Shown here: piece by piece, positions 30,229 to 38,709 of the stretch
Layout: every line of letters starts with the position of its first letter
How positions within the stretch are numbered: position 1 is the first letter of the stretch
Source of the DNA: Sedimenticola sp.
GTDB lineage: Bacteria; Pseudomonadota; Gammaproteobacteria; Chromatiales; Chromatiaceae
Length of the DNA: 64,000 nucleotides
Assembly: GCA_027026755.1 (NCBI GenBank)
Contig: JALVNE010000334.1
Location: 1-64,000, forward strand
Reading direction: 5' to 3'
The notes under the pieces: generated by a model
Told to the model about the DNA's origin: nothing
What the model saw: the letters and a program-made list of their open reading frames with translations, nothing else
Database searches by the model: none
Position numbers and translations under genes: made by a program

Positions 30229-32397
30229 ATGGAAACCATTGATTTCATATTGCCCCTGGAAGCGCTGAAACAGCACCATCCTGTGGATCATCTCGGGCTG
30301 CAGTACAAGCCCCTGTTGCGCGTGTGGCTGCTCAAGCTGGCGCTGATGCTGGGTTGGGACGAGGAGAAACAGCAAGAAGACGATCCTTTTGTGTCACTGT
30401 ACGGCGTCGGCCTGGTTCATAATGCAGCTTTCCAGGAGTTGACCGGTCTGCCTTTGGCGAATCTTGCGGAAAACAGTGCGAAGGCTGGACAACTGGATAC
30501 CCGGCGGCTGCATGAGTTGTTGAAGTCCTCCCTGGAAGCCTGTTGCCGAAAACCCCTGGAGGAGAATCTTCCTCTGCTGCAGAACATCGCGTTGCTGGGG
30601 CGCCTGCTGCAACTGTCCAAAGCGGAAATGGCTTTGTTGTTGTTCGCGGCTGTCTTTGATGGATTCAAGCGTTTCAGCGAAGCGGTCCATCGGCAAGACC
30701 AGGAGGGCGGTAAACAATTGGTGGCGCAGGTTGTGGCCAGGCTGTCCGGGCAGCCGGTTGATGATGTAGTTGCGGCTTTGAATGTGCATGGCGTCCTGTG
30801 CAGCAGCGGTATCATCACCCTGGATGAAAACGGTGATATGCACCGCACCGTATTGATCATGGAGGGCTTGACAGAGTATTTGCTGGAAAAACGCCGGGGT
30901 GAAGATGAACTCATGGCGTTTTTCTTCACGAATGCGCCGGAAAGCAGCTTGCGTCTTAGCCATTTTCCGCATCTGAAGCAGGATATCGACATTCTGCGTC
31001 CTCTGTTACAGGGAAGCCTGGATCAGCAGGAAGCCGGGGTCAATATCCTGCTTTATGGCGAACCCGGTACCGGCAAGACCGAGTTTGCCAAGGCTCTGGC
31101 CGGTCAGATGGATGTGGTGTTGTATGAAGTGCCCACTGCCGAGCAGGACGGAGAGATTCTGTCTGGAGAACAGCGCATCCGCAGTTTTGGGGTCAGCCAG
31201 AAGCTGCTGCAAGCACATGGCCGTTGCCTGATGCTGTTTGATGAGATGGAAGATGCCTTCGAGGATCTTCAGTTTGACTTCCATGGCAATGAGCATACAC
31301 GCAGTGTGGTCACCTCCAAGGCCTGGCTGAACCGGATGCTGGAAACCAACCCGGTTCCCACCCTGTGGATCACCAACAGCGTGCGCGTTGATCCGGCGTA
31401 TCTGCGCCGCTTTGACTATTCCGTGCGAATGGGGGTGCCGATCGAATCCGTGCGTCAGTCGTTTGTGCGGCATCATTTCGGTACACTCAATCCGGACGAT
31501 CGCTGGGTGGCGAAAATTGCCGCTCGAACCGGCATTACACCGGCCCAGTTCGAAAAATCGGCCCGGGTGGCCAAACTGGTATCCAGTCAGGGACAGCGTG
31601 ATCCCCTGATGGTGGCGGAACGGGCATTGAAACAAAGCAGCCGTCTGCTGGGTAATGGGCATCCCGCTGCGCGAGCACCCCAGGCCACGGCCTATGACCT
31701 GAATCTGGTCAACCCGGACCGGAACCTGGAAGACGTAATTCAGGGCCTGGCGCGGGTCGGTGCGGGCAGCCTGTGTCTGTATGGCCCGCCCGGCACCGGC
31801 AAAAGCGCCTTTGGGGCGCATCTTGCCGAGCGCCTGGGCAAGGAGCTGCTGCCGCGCCGCGCTTCCGACCTGCTCAGCATGTGGGTTGGCGGGACGGAAA
31901 AGCGGATTGCGGCCATGTTTGAAGAAGCCGCGGACTTGAATGCGGTCTTGTTGCTGGATGAGGCTGACAGCTTTCTGGCTGACCGTCGTAATGCGCAGCG
32001 CAGCTGGGAAGTGACCCAGGTCAACGAACTGCTGACCCAGATGGAAGCGTTCGAGGGCATCTTCTGCTGCACCACCAACCTGATGCAGCATCTGGATGCC
32101 GCCAGCTTGCGCCGTTTTCTGTTCAAGGTAAAGTTCGACTACCTGAGGCTGGATCAGCGCCTGGCCATGTTTCGCCGGGAACTGTGGTCGCAAGGCTGGC
32201 GGGGCGAGCTGGATGAAAAAGTGTGGGCATCCCGTCTGAACAGGGAGGAACGGCTGACGCCGGGCGATTTCGCCGTCGTGGTCAAACAGGCCAGGATGCG
32301 TGAAAAACCGCTTACACCAGATGAATTCTTTGAACAACTTGTTCAGGAATGCGAGGCGAAACCGGGAATGAAGCGGCCCATCGGTTTCATTCACTAA
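30229..32397 (+). CDS. Tandem AAA+ ATPase, copy A
   Basis: A 722-aa protein. An unrecognised helical N-terminal domain of ~260 residues is followed by AAA module 1 (Walker A YGEPGTGKTEFAKAL near 274, Walker B LMLFDEMEDAFED near 338). AAA module 2 follows (Walker A YGPPGTGKSAFGAHL near 518, Walker B AVLLLDEADSFLADRR near 577, sensor CCTTNLMQHLDAASLRRF). Module 2 has the GGTEKRIAAMF segment of Cdc48/FtsH-type AAA proteins. A paralogue of similar length lies on the other strand at 36465-38585. It is followed by zinc-ribbon and DUF262 genes. Both ATP sites look intact. Its role is unknown; I infer a motor or remodelling subunit of a defence complex. Confidence 0.88.
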   Translation: METIDFILPLEALKQHHPVDHLGLQYKPLLRVWLLKLALMLGWDEEKQQEDDPFVSLYGVGLVHNAAFQELTGLPLANLAENSAKAGQLDTRRLHELLKSSLEACCRKPLEENLPLLQNIALLGRLLQLSKAEMALLLFAAVFDGFKRFSEAVHRQDQEGGKQLVAQVVARLSGQPVDDVVAALNVHGVLCSSGIITLDENGDMHRTVLIMEGLTEYLLEKRRGEDELMAFFFTNAPESSLRLSHFPHLKQDIDILRPLLQGSLDQQEAGVNILLYGEPGTGKTEFAKALAGQMDVVLYEVPTAEQDGEILSGEQRIRSFGVSQKLLQAHGRCLMLFDEMEDAFEDLQFDFHGNEHTRSVVTSKAWLNRMLETNPVPTLWITNSVRVDPAYLRRFDYSVRMGVPIESVRQSFVRHHFGTLNPDDRWVAKIAARTGITPAQFEKSARVAKLVSSQGQRDPLMVAERALKQSSRLLGNGHPAARAPQATAYDLNLVNPDRNLEDVIQGLARVGAGSLCLYGPPGTGKSAFGAHLAERLGKELLPRRASDLLSMWVGGTEKRIAAMFEEAADLNAVLLLDEADSFLADRRNAQRSWEVTQVNELLTQMEAFEGIFCCTTNLMQHLDAASLRRFLFKVKFDYLRLDQRLAMFRRELWSQGWRGELDEKVWASRLNREERLTPGDFAVVVKQARMREKPLTPDEFFEQLVQECEAKPGMKRPIGFIH

Positions 32398-32409
32398 ACC
32401 CAACCGCCG

Positions 32410-32433
32410 CCCCGGCCAATCGAAAGGCCGGGG
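32410..32433. terminator. GC-rich hairpin after tandem-AAA gene A
   Basis: CCCCGGCC-AATCGAAA-GGCCGGGG, an 8-bp perfect stem 12 bases after the stop, extendable by flanking GCC/GGC. There is no T run, so it may be a leaky terminator, attenuator or mRNA stabiliser between the ATPase and the zinc-ribbon gene. Confidence 0.45.
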
Positions 32434-32537
32434 TGGCAATGCCGTTGCAAGACTTGGCTCCATCGAACAACAGGATGGAGCGAGCAACCAAACGGCAAAC
32501 CATTTCAAAAATGCACCATAACCATGAGGACGAAAAC

Positions 32538-32825
32538 ATGATGATTACTGACGGCGAATGTCCCCTTTGCCAGGACCAGATGCTCCGGCTGAACGCCCTC
32601 GACCTGCTCGAATGCCCGCGCTGCCATTTACAGATCGCCGTGGCGGACAGCATGACCGCAACCGTGATGCCCAAACGGGGTGACGGCGACTTTTATGACG
32701 GCTCCACCCGGATAGCGGAGGTTAGCGGCCTCATGCTGGCAAAATCGAAAAATGGAACGGTGATACCTGATCTGGAAGGAATCCTTCAGACCAGACAGGA
32801 AATCGAGGAGTATATCGGTGAGTGA
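32538..32825 (+). CDS. Small zinc-ribbon protein
   Basis: A 95-aa protein from ATG 32538, with GAGGA 7 bases upstream. Two CxxC knuckles, GECPLCQDQ and LECPRCHLQI, form a zinc ribbon. The rest has no known domain. Its stop lies inside the start of the DUF262 gene (8-base overlap), so the two are coupled. Conserved position beside AAA and DUF262 genes suggests a nucleic-acid or protein adaptor role, an inference. Confidence 0.75.
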   Translation: MMITDGECPLCQDQMLRLNALDLLECPRCHLQIAVADSMTATVMPKRGDGDFYDGSTRIAEVSGLMLAKSKNGTVIPDLEGILQTRQEIEEYIGE

Positions 32826-34182
32826 GCATCAGGTAACAGCCGAGGTAAAAACCGTCGGCGAACTATTCAAGGAAGGAGATCTGAAAATTCCTGACTACCA
32901 GCGTCCATACAAATGGACAACATCCCATGTCCACCAACTTATGCAGGACATCGAGCGCGAAGCTGCGGAATGGGACAAGAAAGATAAACCGGATCACTAC
33001 GAATATCGCCTGGGTTCGGTAATCATGCACAGGAATGATGACAATAACGGGATTGTCGATGGGCAGCAGCGGCTCGTTTCACTGACCCTGGCCCTAAAAG
33101 TGCTCCGCAGCACGGTTGACCTGCCACTGCTGAAAGCGAAATTCGGTTCCGATATATCAACACAGAACATCCGTGCAAATTATGAATTTATCAAGCGCAA
33201 GTGGAAGGATGAGAGCCAATACGAACAATACCAAAATTTCATCCTGAATCATTGCACAATCGTTGTTATCACGCTTTATGATCTTGATGAAGCCTTCCAG
33301 CTGTTCGACTCACAGAATGCCAGAGGAAAAGAACTTGAGCCTCATGACTTGCTCAAGGCTTATCATCTTCGTGAAATGGGTAATAATATCAGTGAAGATC
33401 GTAAACTCAGCTATGTGAAACAGTGGGAAGATTCCGCCGCTCGTGAGGAAAAGAACACTGGGCTCGTCACGCTGCGATCATTAATTGGACTTTATCTCTA
33501 CCGTATCCGCCGATGGTCTAAGGGGTTGAAAGCTGGTGAATTTACAAAAAAAGATATAGATGAATTCAAAGGTGCAACCATCGGAAAGCATGATTATCGG
33601 TATGTCCATCTCTTTCAAGGGCTTGATGCGCTGCGCTTGAGCAGCAAACAACATCAGGTCGATGAGCCAATTATCAATGGTCATTGGTTTTTTGAATATG
33701 TTTTTCATTACCTGGAAATGGTTGATCAACTATTTCCAGAAATTGATGATGAAGAATCTATCGATAATGATGGAACATGGATGTCAACATACAAAAAGAT
33801 ACACGCCTATGACGGTTGGGGGCGTACCGGCGACGCTTATGTACGGAATCTGTTCAAGGCTGCCTTGCTTCATTACTATGATAAGTTTGGAGATGATGAT
33901 TTTGAACAAGCGGTCAGCCCAATCCTCCACTGGGCATATGGCTTGCGCATCACCCAGGGATCGATCCACAAGGCAACGGTTGAAAACCATGCACTTGCGA
34001 ATGGTGATACGATTGACTCTGGTGCTTTCCGCCTGATTAGCCTGTCTGCGCATCCTCTTGGATTTATCGAAGAGCTGGATAAACAAACGGAAAAACTGAA
34101 AGGCGAAAATAGGTCGGGAGTAAAAGGCGTAGATGAGATCTTGGAACTGTTCCCAGAGGAATGGAAAAATGACCAAAAATGA
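32818..34182 (+). CDS. DUF262 protein (GmrS-like, ParB-superfamily NTPase domain), first of pair
   Basis: A 454-aa protein with GTG start. The DUF262 motifs are IPDYQRPYKW near residue 23 and IVDGQQRLVSLTLAL near 80, with FDSQNARGKELEPHDLLKAY further on. DUF262 is the nucleotide-dependent half of GmrSD-type modification-dependent restriction enzymes. This copy lacks an obvious DUF1524 HNH nuclease, which the next gene carries. It overlaps both the zinc-ribbon gene and the next DUF262 gene. Confidence 0.85.
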   Translation: MSEHQVTAEVKTVGELFKEGDLKIPDYQRPYKWTTSHVHQLMQDIEREAAEWDKKDKPDHYEYRLGSVIMHRNDDNNGIVDGQQRLVSLTLALKVLRSTVDLPLLKAKFGSDISTQNIRANYEFIKRKWKDESQYEQYQNFILNHCTIVVITLYDLDEAFQLFDSQNARGKELEPHDLLKAYHLREMGNNISEDRKLSYVKQWEDSAAREEKNTGLVTLRSLIGLYLYRIRRWSKGLKAGEFTKKDIDEFKGATIGKHDYRYVHLFQGLDALRLSSKQHQVDEPIINGHWFFEYVFHYLEMVDQLFPEIDDEESIDNDGTWMSTYKKIHAYDGWGRTGDAYVRNLFKAALLHYYDKFGDDDFEQAVSPILHWAYGLRITQGSIHKATVENHALANGDTIDSGAFRLISLSAHPLGFIEELDKQTEKLKGENRSGVKGVDEILELFPEEWKNDQK

Positions 34183-36235
34183 CAGAAAGCCAGAACCCGT
34201 CGCGTTAGCGGAAATCGCAACGGGCCGTAAGTTCAGAGTTCCCCTCTACCAGCGCAATTACGCCTGGACGGAAGAAGAAATTCAAACACTGCTTCAGGAT
34301 TTGTGGGATTCATACAAGGGACAGGCTCGACAACATTATTATCTTGGCAGTATCGTTGTACAACAGAAAGAACAAGCCAATGGGGTAGATTTCCTTGAAG
34401 TTGTTGATGGACAGCAACGGCTAACCACTATTTTTCTCATGGATCTGGTGTTTGGTTTGACCCATAGTCGCATGGACGGAAAAAATAAAATAGCGGAATG
34501 GCTGAAGTTTGAAGCGCGCCAGGCGTCGAATGATCTATTTGAAGCTCTTCAAGACAGCGAGAAAAATGGCGAAGGCAATCTCGGTAACGAGCAGAGAAAT
34601 ATATTAAACGCCTGGAAATATATTAAAGGATGGAAATCGCAGAAAATTATTGAAAATGATGAACAGAGTAAGGGTTTTGTCTCATATGTCAAAAACTCGG
34701 TATTTCTGTTTCTTGTTCATCTGCCTGATCAAACCGACCTTAATCACTACTTCGAGATCATGAATAATCGGGGTGAGCAACTTGAGCGTCACGAGATTCT
34801 GAAAGCGAGATTATTGGAAGCGTTTAATAGTAAAACCGATTCGGATAAACGTCATATCATCGCGTTGATCTGGGATGCCTGCGCGGATATGAATGGATAT
34901 GTGTTGGAGAATCTAAAAAGACGCGGAGTGCTGGAGAATCTAAAAAGAAGGGGGATAGAAGATCTTTCAGAAGCTATCGATTTTCAGTTGCATGATAAAT
35001 TGGACAATCCAGCCTCAGGGGAAACACCTGCCCGCGCCCTGGAAGAAACGCAAAAGGACGATACAAAGAATGGCAATTCTTCTCATAAGGATATTTCCCA
35101 CAGCCCTCGGTTTCGGTCTATCGTTAATTTTCCTAATTTTCTGCTGATTGTTCTCTATCTTTACCTGTTGGAGCAGCGCAACTCAGAGTATCCTTCTCTG
35201 GATGACAAACAGCTCATCAAGCAGTTTGATGTGAGATATTTTAACGATCTCAAGATATTTGATGACAGAAAGCGCGCGTGGGATTTTATCGGGACGCTAT
35301 TGAAATACCGCCAGTTGCTCGATATGTATGTGATAAAACGGGAGCAGCCTCAAGACGGTTCGCAGGATTACCGATGGACTCTGAAGCGCTGGCGAAGCCA
35401 AGACACCAATCTGACAAACACCTATGAAAAGGGAAATGACCGACTTATCGCGGTGCTTTCGATGCTTCATGTTTCTCATCCCACTCAATCCCACAAACGT
35501 TGGCTTGTTGCGGTATTGCGGTGGTTGGAACGCCAACAACCGGATAAACAAACGGTTGATGCTGGTGATTACCAACAATACCTTGATTGTCTCGCCACCG
35601 TCATTGGTGTAGCGACATTGAAGGAAGGAACTGTCAAAAACTGGGATAAAATCATAGCGCAAAACAATCTTGATCATGCTGAGTGTTTTACAAAGGAAAA
35701 TGTTGGTAACAGCGACTGTCTCGACAAAGGCACGGCTACCCCACACTATCTATTTCACTGGCTTGATTATTTGATTTTGAAACTAATTCAATGCGATAGC
35801 AGGCCCGGCATGGAAATAAAAATAAAACTTGCGGGGCTATCCGATGGTGATTTGAATAGGCTGAAAGAAAAGGCGAAGAAATTTCGCTTTACCATGCGGT
35901 CTTCAGTCGAGCACTTTCAGCCGCAAACGCCGGATGATAACAGTGAATATCCAGAGGGATGGTCGGAGGATAATATAGACTGCTTCGGAAATCTCTGCCT
36001 GGTTCATTCCGGGTTTAATTCCAGCTTGGGTAACAACACCCCATCGGTAAAAGCCCAAAAGATATTAGACAGCCGTACTCTCGTAAGCCTTGTGCTTGCG
36101 GAAATGGTAGCAAGACTTAAACCGGACGATGAATGGACACCAAAGCAGGCACAAGTACACCGCAGTAATATGATTGAGCTGATGTGGGACGAAATTCACA
36201 CATTGAAATGTGAACAAAACCCATCTGCCGGGTAG
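34169..36235 (+). CDS. DUF262-DUF1524 fusion (GmrSD-like restriction protein), second of pair
   Basis: A 688-aa protein from ATG 34169. The N-terminus holds DUF262 motifs VPLYQRNYAW and VVDGQQRLTTIFL, then MNNRGEQLERHEILKARLLE. The C-terminus matches the DUF1524 HNH-like nuclease: RSSVEHFQPQTP followed by DCFGNLCLVHSGFNSSLGN. GmrSD enzymes cut DNA with modified bases using a nucleotide. The pair of DUF262 proteins, one with nuclease and one without, suggests a heteromeric enzyme. A 27-bp tandem duplication (34901-34954) repeats the residues LENLKRRG. It overlaps the upstream gene by 14 bases. Confidence 0.88.
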   Translation: MTKNDRKPEPVALAEIATGRKFRVPLYQRNYAWTEEEIQTLLQDLWDSYKGQARQHYYLGSIVVQQKEQANGVDFLEVVDGQQRLTTIFLMDLVFGLTHSRMDGKNKIAEWLKFEARQASNDLFEALQDSEKNGEGNLGNEQRNILNAWKYIKGWKSQKIIENDEQSKGFVSYVKNSVFLFLVHLPDQTDLNHYFEIMNNRGEQLERHEILKARLLEAFNSKTDSDKRHIIALIWDACADMNGYVLENLKRRGVLENLKRRGIEDLSEAIDFQLHDKLDNPASGETPARALEETQKDDTKNGNSSHKDISHSPRFRSIVNFPNFLLIVLYLYLLEQRNSEYPSLDDKQLIKQFDVRYFNDLKIFDDRKRAWDFIGTLLKYRQLLDMYVIKREQPQDGSQDYRWTLKRWRSQDTNLTNTYEKGNDRLIAVLSMLHVSHPTQSHKRWLVAVLRWLERQQPDKQTVDAGDYQQYLDCLATVIGVATLKEGTVKNWDKIIAQNNLDHAECFTKENVGNSDCLDKGTATPHYLFHWLDYLILKLIQCDSRPGMEIKIKLAGLSDGDLNRLKEKAKKFRFTMRSSVEHFQPQTPDDNSEYPEGWSEDNIDCFGNLCLVHSGFNSSLGNNTPSVKAQKILDSRTLVSLVLAEMVARLKPDDEWTPKQAQVHRSNMIELMWDEIHTLKCEQNPSAG

Positions 36236-36240
36236 CCGCG

Positions 36241-36272
36241 CAGGTTGGGCAAAGCGTAGCATGCCTAACAAA
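36241..36272. repeat. Stem-loop repeat, copy 1
   Basis: GTTGGGCA...TGCCTAAC arms (36244-36251 and 36262-36269) inside a 32-base unit that recurs at 36429-36460. The two copies flank a decayed antitoxin gene. Confidence 0.6.
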
Positions 36273-36420
36273 ACCCTGGCGCGGTGCCATGAGATGAGCG
36301 AGGTGGCCCGTGCGGCTGGGCTTAACCGGGAAAGCCTGTAAAAAATCTTCAACGGCAAAGCCCAGCCAAAATGGGATAGAGTGCGTTGTCTGATTCGGGC
36401 GCTGCATGGATGTATTTGTC
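36261..36420 (+). pseudogene. Remnant of an addiction-module antidote (HTH) gene
   Basis: Reads MPNKTLARCHEMSEVARAAG then LNRESL, stop (TAA at 36339), KIFNGKAQPKWDRVRCLIRA. This is the helix-turn-helix of HigA-type antidote proteins (consensus ...GMSEVAREAGLSRESLYK...), with the tyrosine codon turned into a stop. No toxin gene is nearby. It is enclosed by two copies of a stem-loop repeat. Confidence 0.6.
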
Positions 36421-36428
36421 GCCTGATC

Positions 36429-36460
36429 CAGGTTGGACAAAGCGACGCATGTCCAACAAA
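36429..36460. repeat. Stem-loop repeat, copy 2
   Basis: GTTGGACA...TGTCCAAC arms (36432-36439 and 36450-36457), with the same middle AAGCG as copy 1 at 36241. It lies 5 bases before the stop of the minus-strand tandem-AAA gene. Confidence 0.6.
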
Positions 36461-36464
36461 CGCA

Positions 36465-38585
36465 TTATAAATCAGCCAAAAACCCAATCCCGGCGGAACG
36501 ATTTTTCTCCTTGAACTCCGCTTCCTTGCTCAGCGCTTCATACAGGGTTTCTGCTGTCAATGGCTGGGCGGACAGGCGTTGCTGACGCACTACGGTGGCA
36601 AAATCACCGGGTGTCAGGTTCCTGTATCGGGACAAGCGGCTTGCCCAGCGTTGCGACATACGGAAGCGCACGCCATGATCCTTGAGGGTTTGGCGGAACA
36701 TAAGGGCTACCTGTTCCGGCGTCATGTAGTCGAATTTGATCTTGAAATCGAAGCGCCGGATGGAGGCGGCATCCAGATCGTCCACGAGGTTGGTGGAGCA
36801 AATGAATATGTCCTCGAAGGCCTCCATCTGGGTAAGCAGCTCATTCACCTGGGTGACTTCCCAGCTTTGCCGCGCGTTCGTTCTATCCCGAAGAAAACTG
36901 TCTGCTTCATCCAGCAACAATACAGCGTCTTCCGCTCGCGCCTGTGAGAACATCTGGGCAATCAGCTTCTCTGTCCCGCCGACAAACATATCCAGCAAGT
37001 CGGACGCCCGTTTAACTAGCAAGGGCTTGTCCAGCACCTGCGCAATATGTTTCCCCAATTCGGTCTTTCCGGTGCCTGGCGGGCCATACAGGCACAAACG
37101 CGCGGTGGCATGCCGCTTCAGGCCCTGGAGCAGGTCTTTGATGTCGGTGTCCGGATTGATGACATCCAGCCGATAGGTCAGTTGCGTCGCTGTGCGGATC
37201 TGCAAGGGGCGCGTATAGCCCATGGCTTTCAGGGTATTGCCCATGACGCGCTCCATACACTCCTGGGTGGAGGCAGTATCTTTCTTTTCGAGCAGCGTGG
37301 TCAGTTTGGCCGCGCGGGCCACGATGGCCGGAGACAGGTGGGTGTTTTCCGCCACAGCTTCCACCCATTGCCGTGATACCGCTGTTTTCCTCAGATTCCT
37401 GCGAAGAATCTCAGCGCGTACGGTATGCGGTGGCGTGGGAACCTCAAGCACATAGTCGAAGCGGCGCAGGAAGGCCCGGTCGATTTGCGTAATGCTGTTA
37501 CTGATCCAGATTGCGGGTATGGGATTGTTTTCCAGCAAGTTGTTGATCCAGCCTTTCTTGTTGGCCCTGCGGCCGGCGGGAAAAAAATCCTCCAAGCCAC
37601 CAAATGAGGTGGGAAACACGTCCTCTATCTCATCGAAAAGGATAAGGCTGCCGGGCCTGTGAGAGAGCGCCTCCTGCGTCAAACGGTAGGCCTGGAAGCG
37701 GTAATTGTCGTTCAGGGGGTCACCCTCTTCATCGGCAGTGCTGATTTCGAACAGCTCGCCGTCTACCATTGTGCTCAGCATCCTTGCAAACTCGGTTTTG
37801 CCCGTACCCGGTATGCCGTAAAGCAACACGTTGACGCCTTTGATTTGGTTCTGCAATGCGGTTTGCAAATAGGGGACCAGCAGCTGCATATCCTCCTGCA
37901 GATGAGGAAAATGATCCGCGCAGAGCCGGGGGCGTGAGCCCGGATGAAAATACTGCTCCAGCATGTGCAGGACATCCGGATGCCGCCGGTAAAGGGTGTC
38001 TGACAGTCCGTCCGCCAGGCCCAGTTTGCCGGATAATATCTCGCTGCCATTTCTGCTGACTTGCAACAGGCCAGACCGCTGTAATGCGTTCTTCGCATCC
38101 AGGCTGCGCCTGATCCTATGGGTGCTGATGTCCAGAATCACCGCCAGCACCTGCATCACGCTTTCCGAGGTGAGGTGTTCCAGGGTGTTCGCGGTTTCTT
38201 CCAGTCCAAGATGGGTTTCCAGGATAACCGCGAACAGCAAGATCTGCTGATCGATTTCATCGAGATGCAGCAACTTGGCCAGCTGGCCAATATTGGCCGT
38301 CAGATTTCCCTTGGGCGCTGTACGGATCTTTTTCAAGTAGTATTCCTGGCGCGCCGATAACAGCTGTTTGAATTCCTTGGTAGTGACGTCTTCATCTTCC
38401 AGATGGCCAAGACCTATTGCCTTGAGCACGGCGCCAGAGCTGGTGTAATTTGGTTTTCCGCCCCAGCTTCCCAGCCCTTTCATGCCCTCCAGATCCAGCA
38501 ATATTCTGGTACACCACAAACCTACCAGGTTGTCATAAGGGTGTTTCCATACACCTGCACTTTGCTTTTTTCTATGATGATACAT
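36465..38585 (-). CDS. Tandem AAA+ ATPase, copy B
   Basis: A 706-aa paralogue of the protein at 30229. ATG 38585 is preceded by GAGGG with 8 bases; the frame is open to 38645. Module 1: Walker A YGIPGTGKTEFARML, Walker B LILFDEIEDVFP. Module 2: Walker A YGPPGTGKTELGKHI, Walker B AVLLLDEADSFLRDRTNARQ, sensor ICSTNLVDDLDAASIRRFDF. The N-terminal ~240 residues are helical and only loosely like copy A. Both share the ARQSWEVTQVNELLTQMEAF / AQRSWEVTQVNELLTQMEAF segment. It is divergent from the WYL regulator, with a palindromic operator between them. Two different copies suggest a hetero-oligomeric ring. Confidence 0.88.
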   Translation of the reverse strand: MYHHRKKQSAGVWKHPYDNLVGLWCTRILLDLEGMKGLGSWGGKPNYTSSGAVLKAIGLGHLEDEDVTTKEFKQLLSARQEYYLKKIRTAPKGNLTANIGQLAKLLHLDEIDQQILLFAVILETHLGLEETANTLEHLTSESVMQVLAVILDISTHRIRRSLDAKNALQRSGLLQVSRNGSEILSGKLGLADGLSDTLYRRHPDVLHMLEQYFHPGSRPRLCADHFPHLQEDMQLLVPYLQTALQNQIKGVNVLLYGIPGTGKTEFARMLSTMVDGELFEISTADEEGDPLNDNYRFQAYRLTQEALSHRPGSLILFDEIEDVFPTSFGGLEDFFPAGRRANKKGWINNLLENNPIPAIWISNSITQIDRAFLRRFDYVLEVPTPPHTVRAEILRRNLRKTAVSRQWVEAVAENTHLSPAIVARAAKLTTLLEKKDTASTQECMERVMGNTLKAMGYTRPLQIRTATQLTYRLDVINPDTDIKDLLQGLKRHATARLCLYGPPGTGKTELGKHIAQVLDKPLLVKRASDLLDMFVGGTEKLIAQMFSQARAEDAVLLLDEADSFLRDRTNARQSWEVTQVNELLTQMEAFEDIFICSTNLVDDLDAASIRRFDFKIKFDYMTPEQVALMFRQTLKDHGVRFRMSQRWASRLSRYRNLTPGDFATVVRQQRLSAQPLTAETLYEALSKEAEFKEKNRSAGIGFLADL

Positions 38586-38671
38586 GCCTGAAGCCCTCGA
38601 ACACTGTTGTTGTAACCACACCGATACTTTACTTGTTCCAGGCAATTGAAATAAGATGCTCAGTCAGGGAA

Positions 38672-38690
38672 GGCGACAAATGTTGTCGCC
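38672..38690. promoter_or_regulatory. Palindromic operator between AAA copy B and the WYL gene
   Basis: GGCGACAA-ATG-TTGTCGCC, perfect 8-bp arms, 19 bases before the WYL ATG. The core GCGACA-N5-TGTCGC recurs with the same spacing upstream of the AddB-like gene (47614-47630). Likely binding site of the WYL regulator. Confidence 0.65.
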
Positions 38691-38709
38691 ATAAACAAAG
38701 GGGGCAAGA

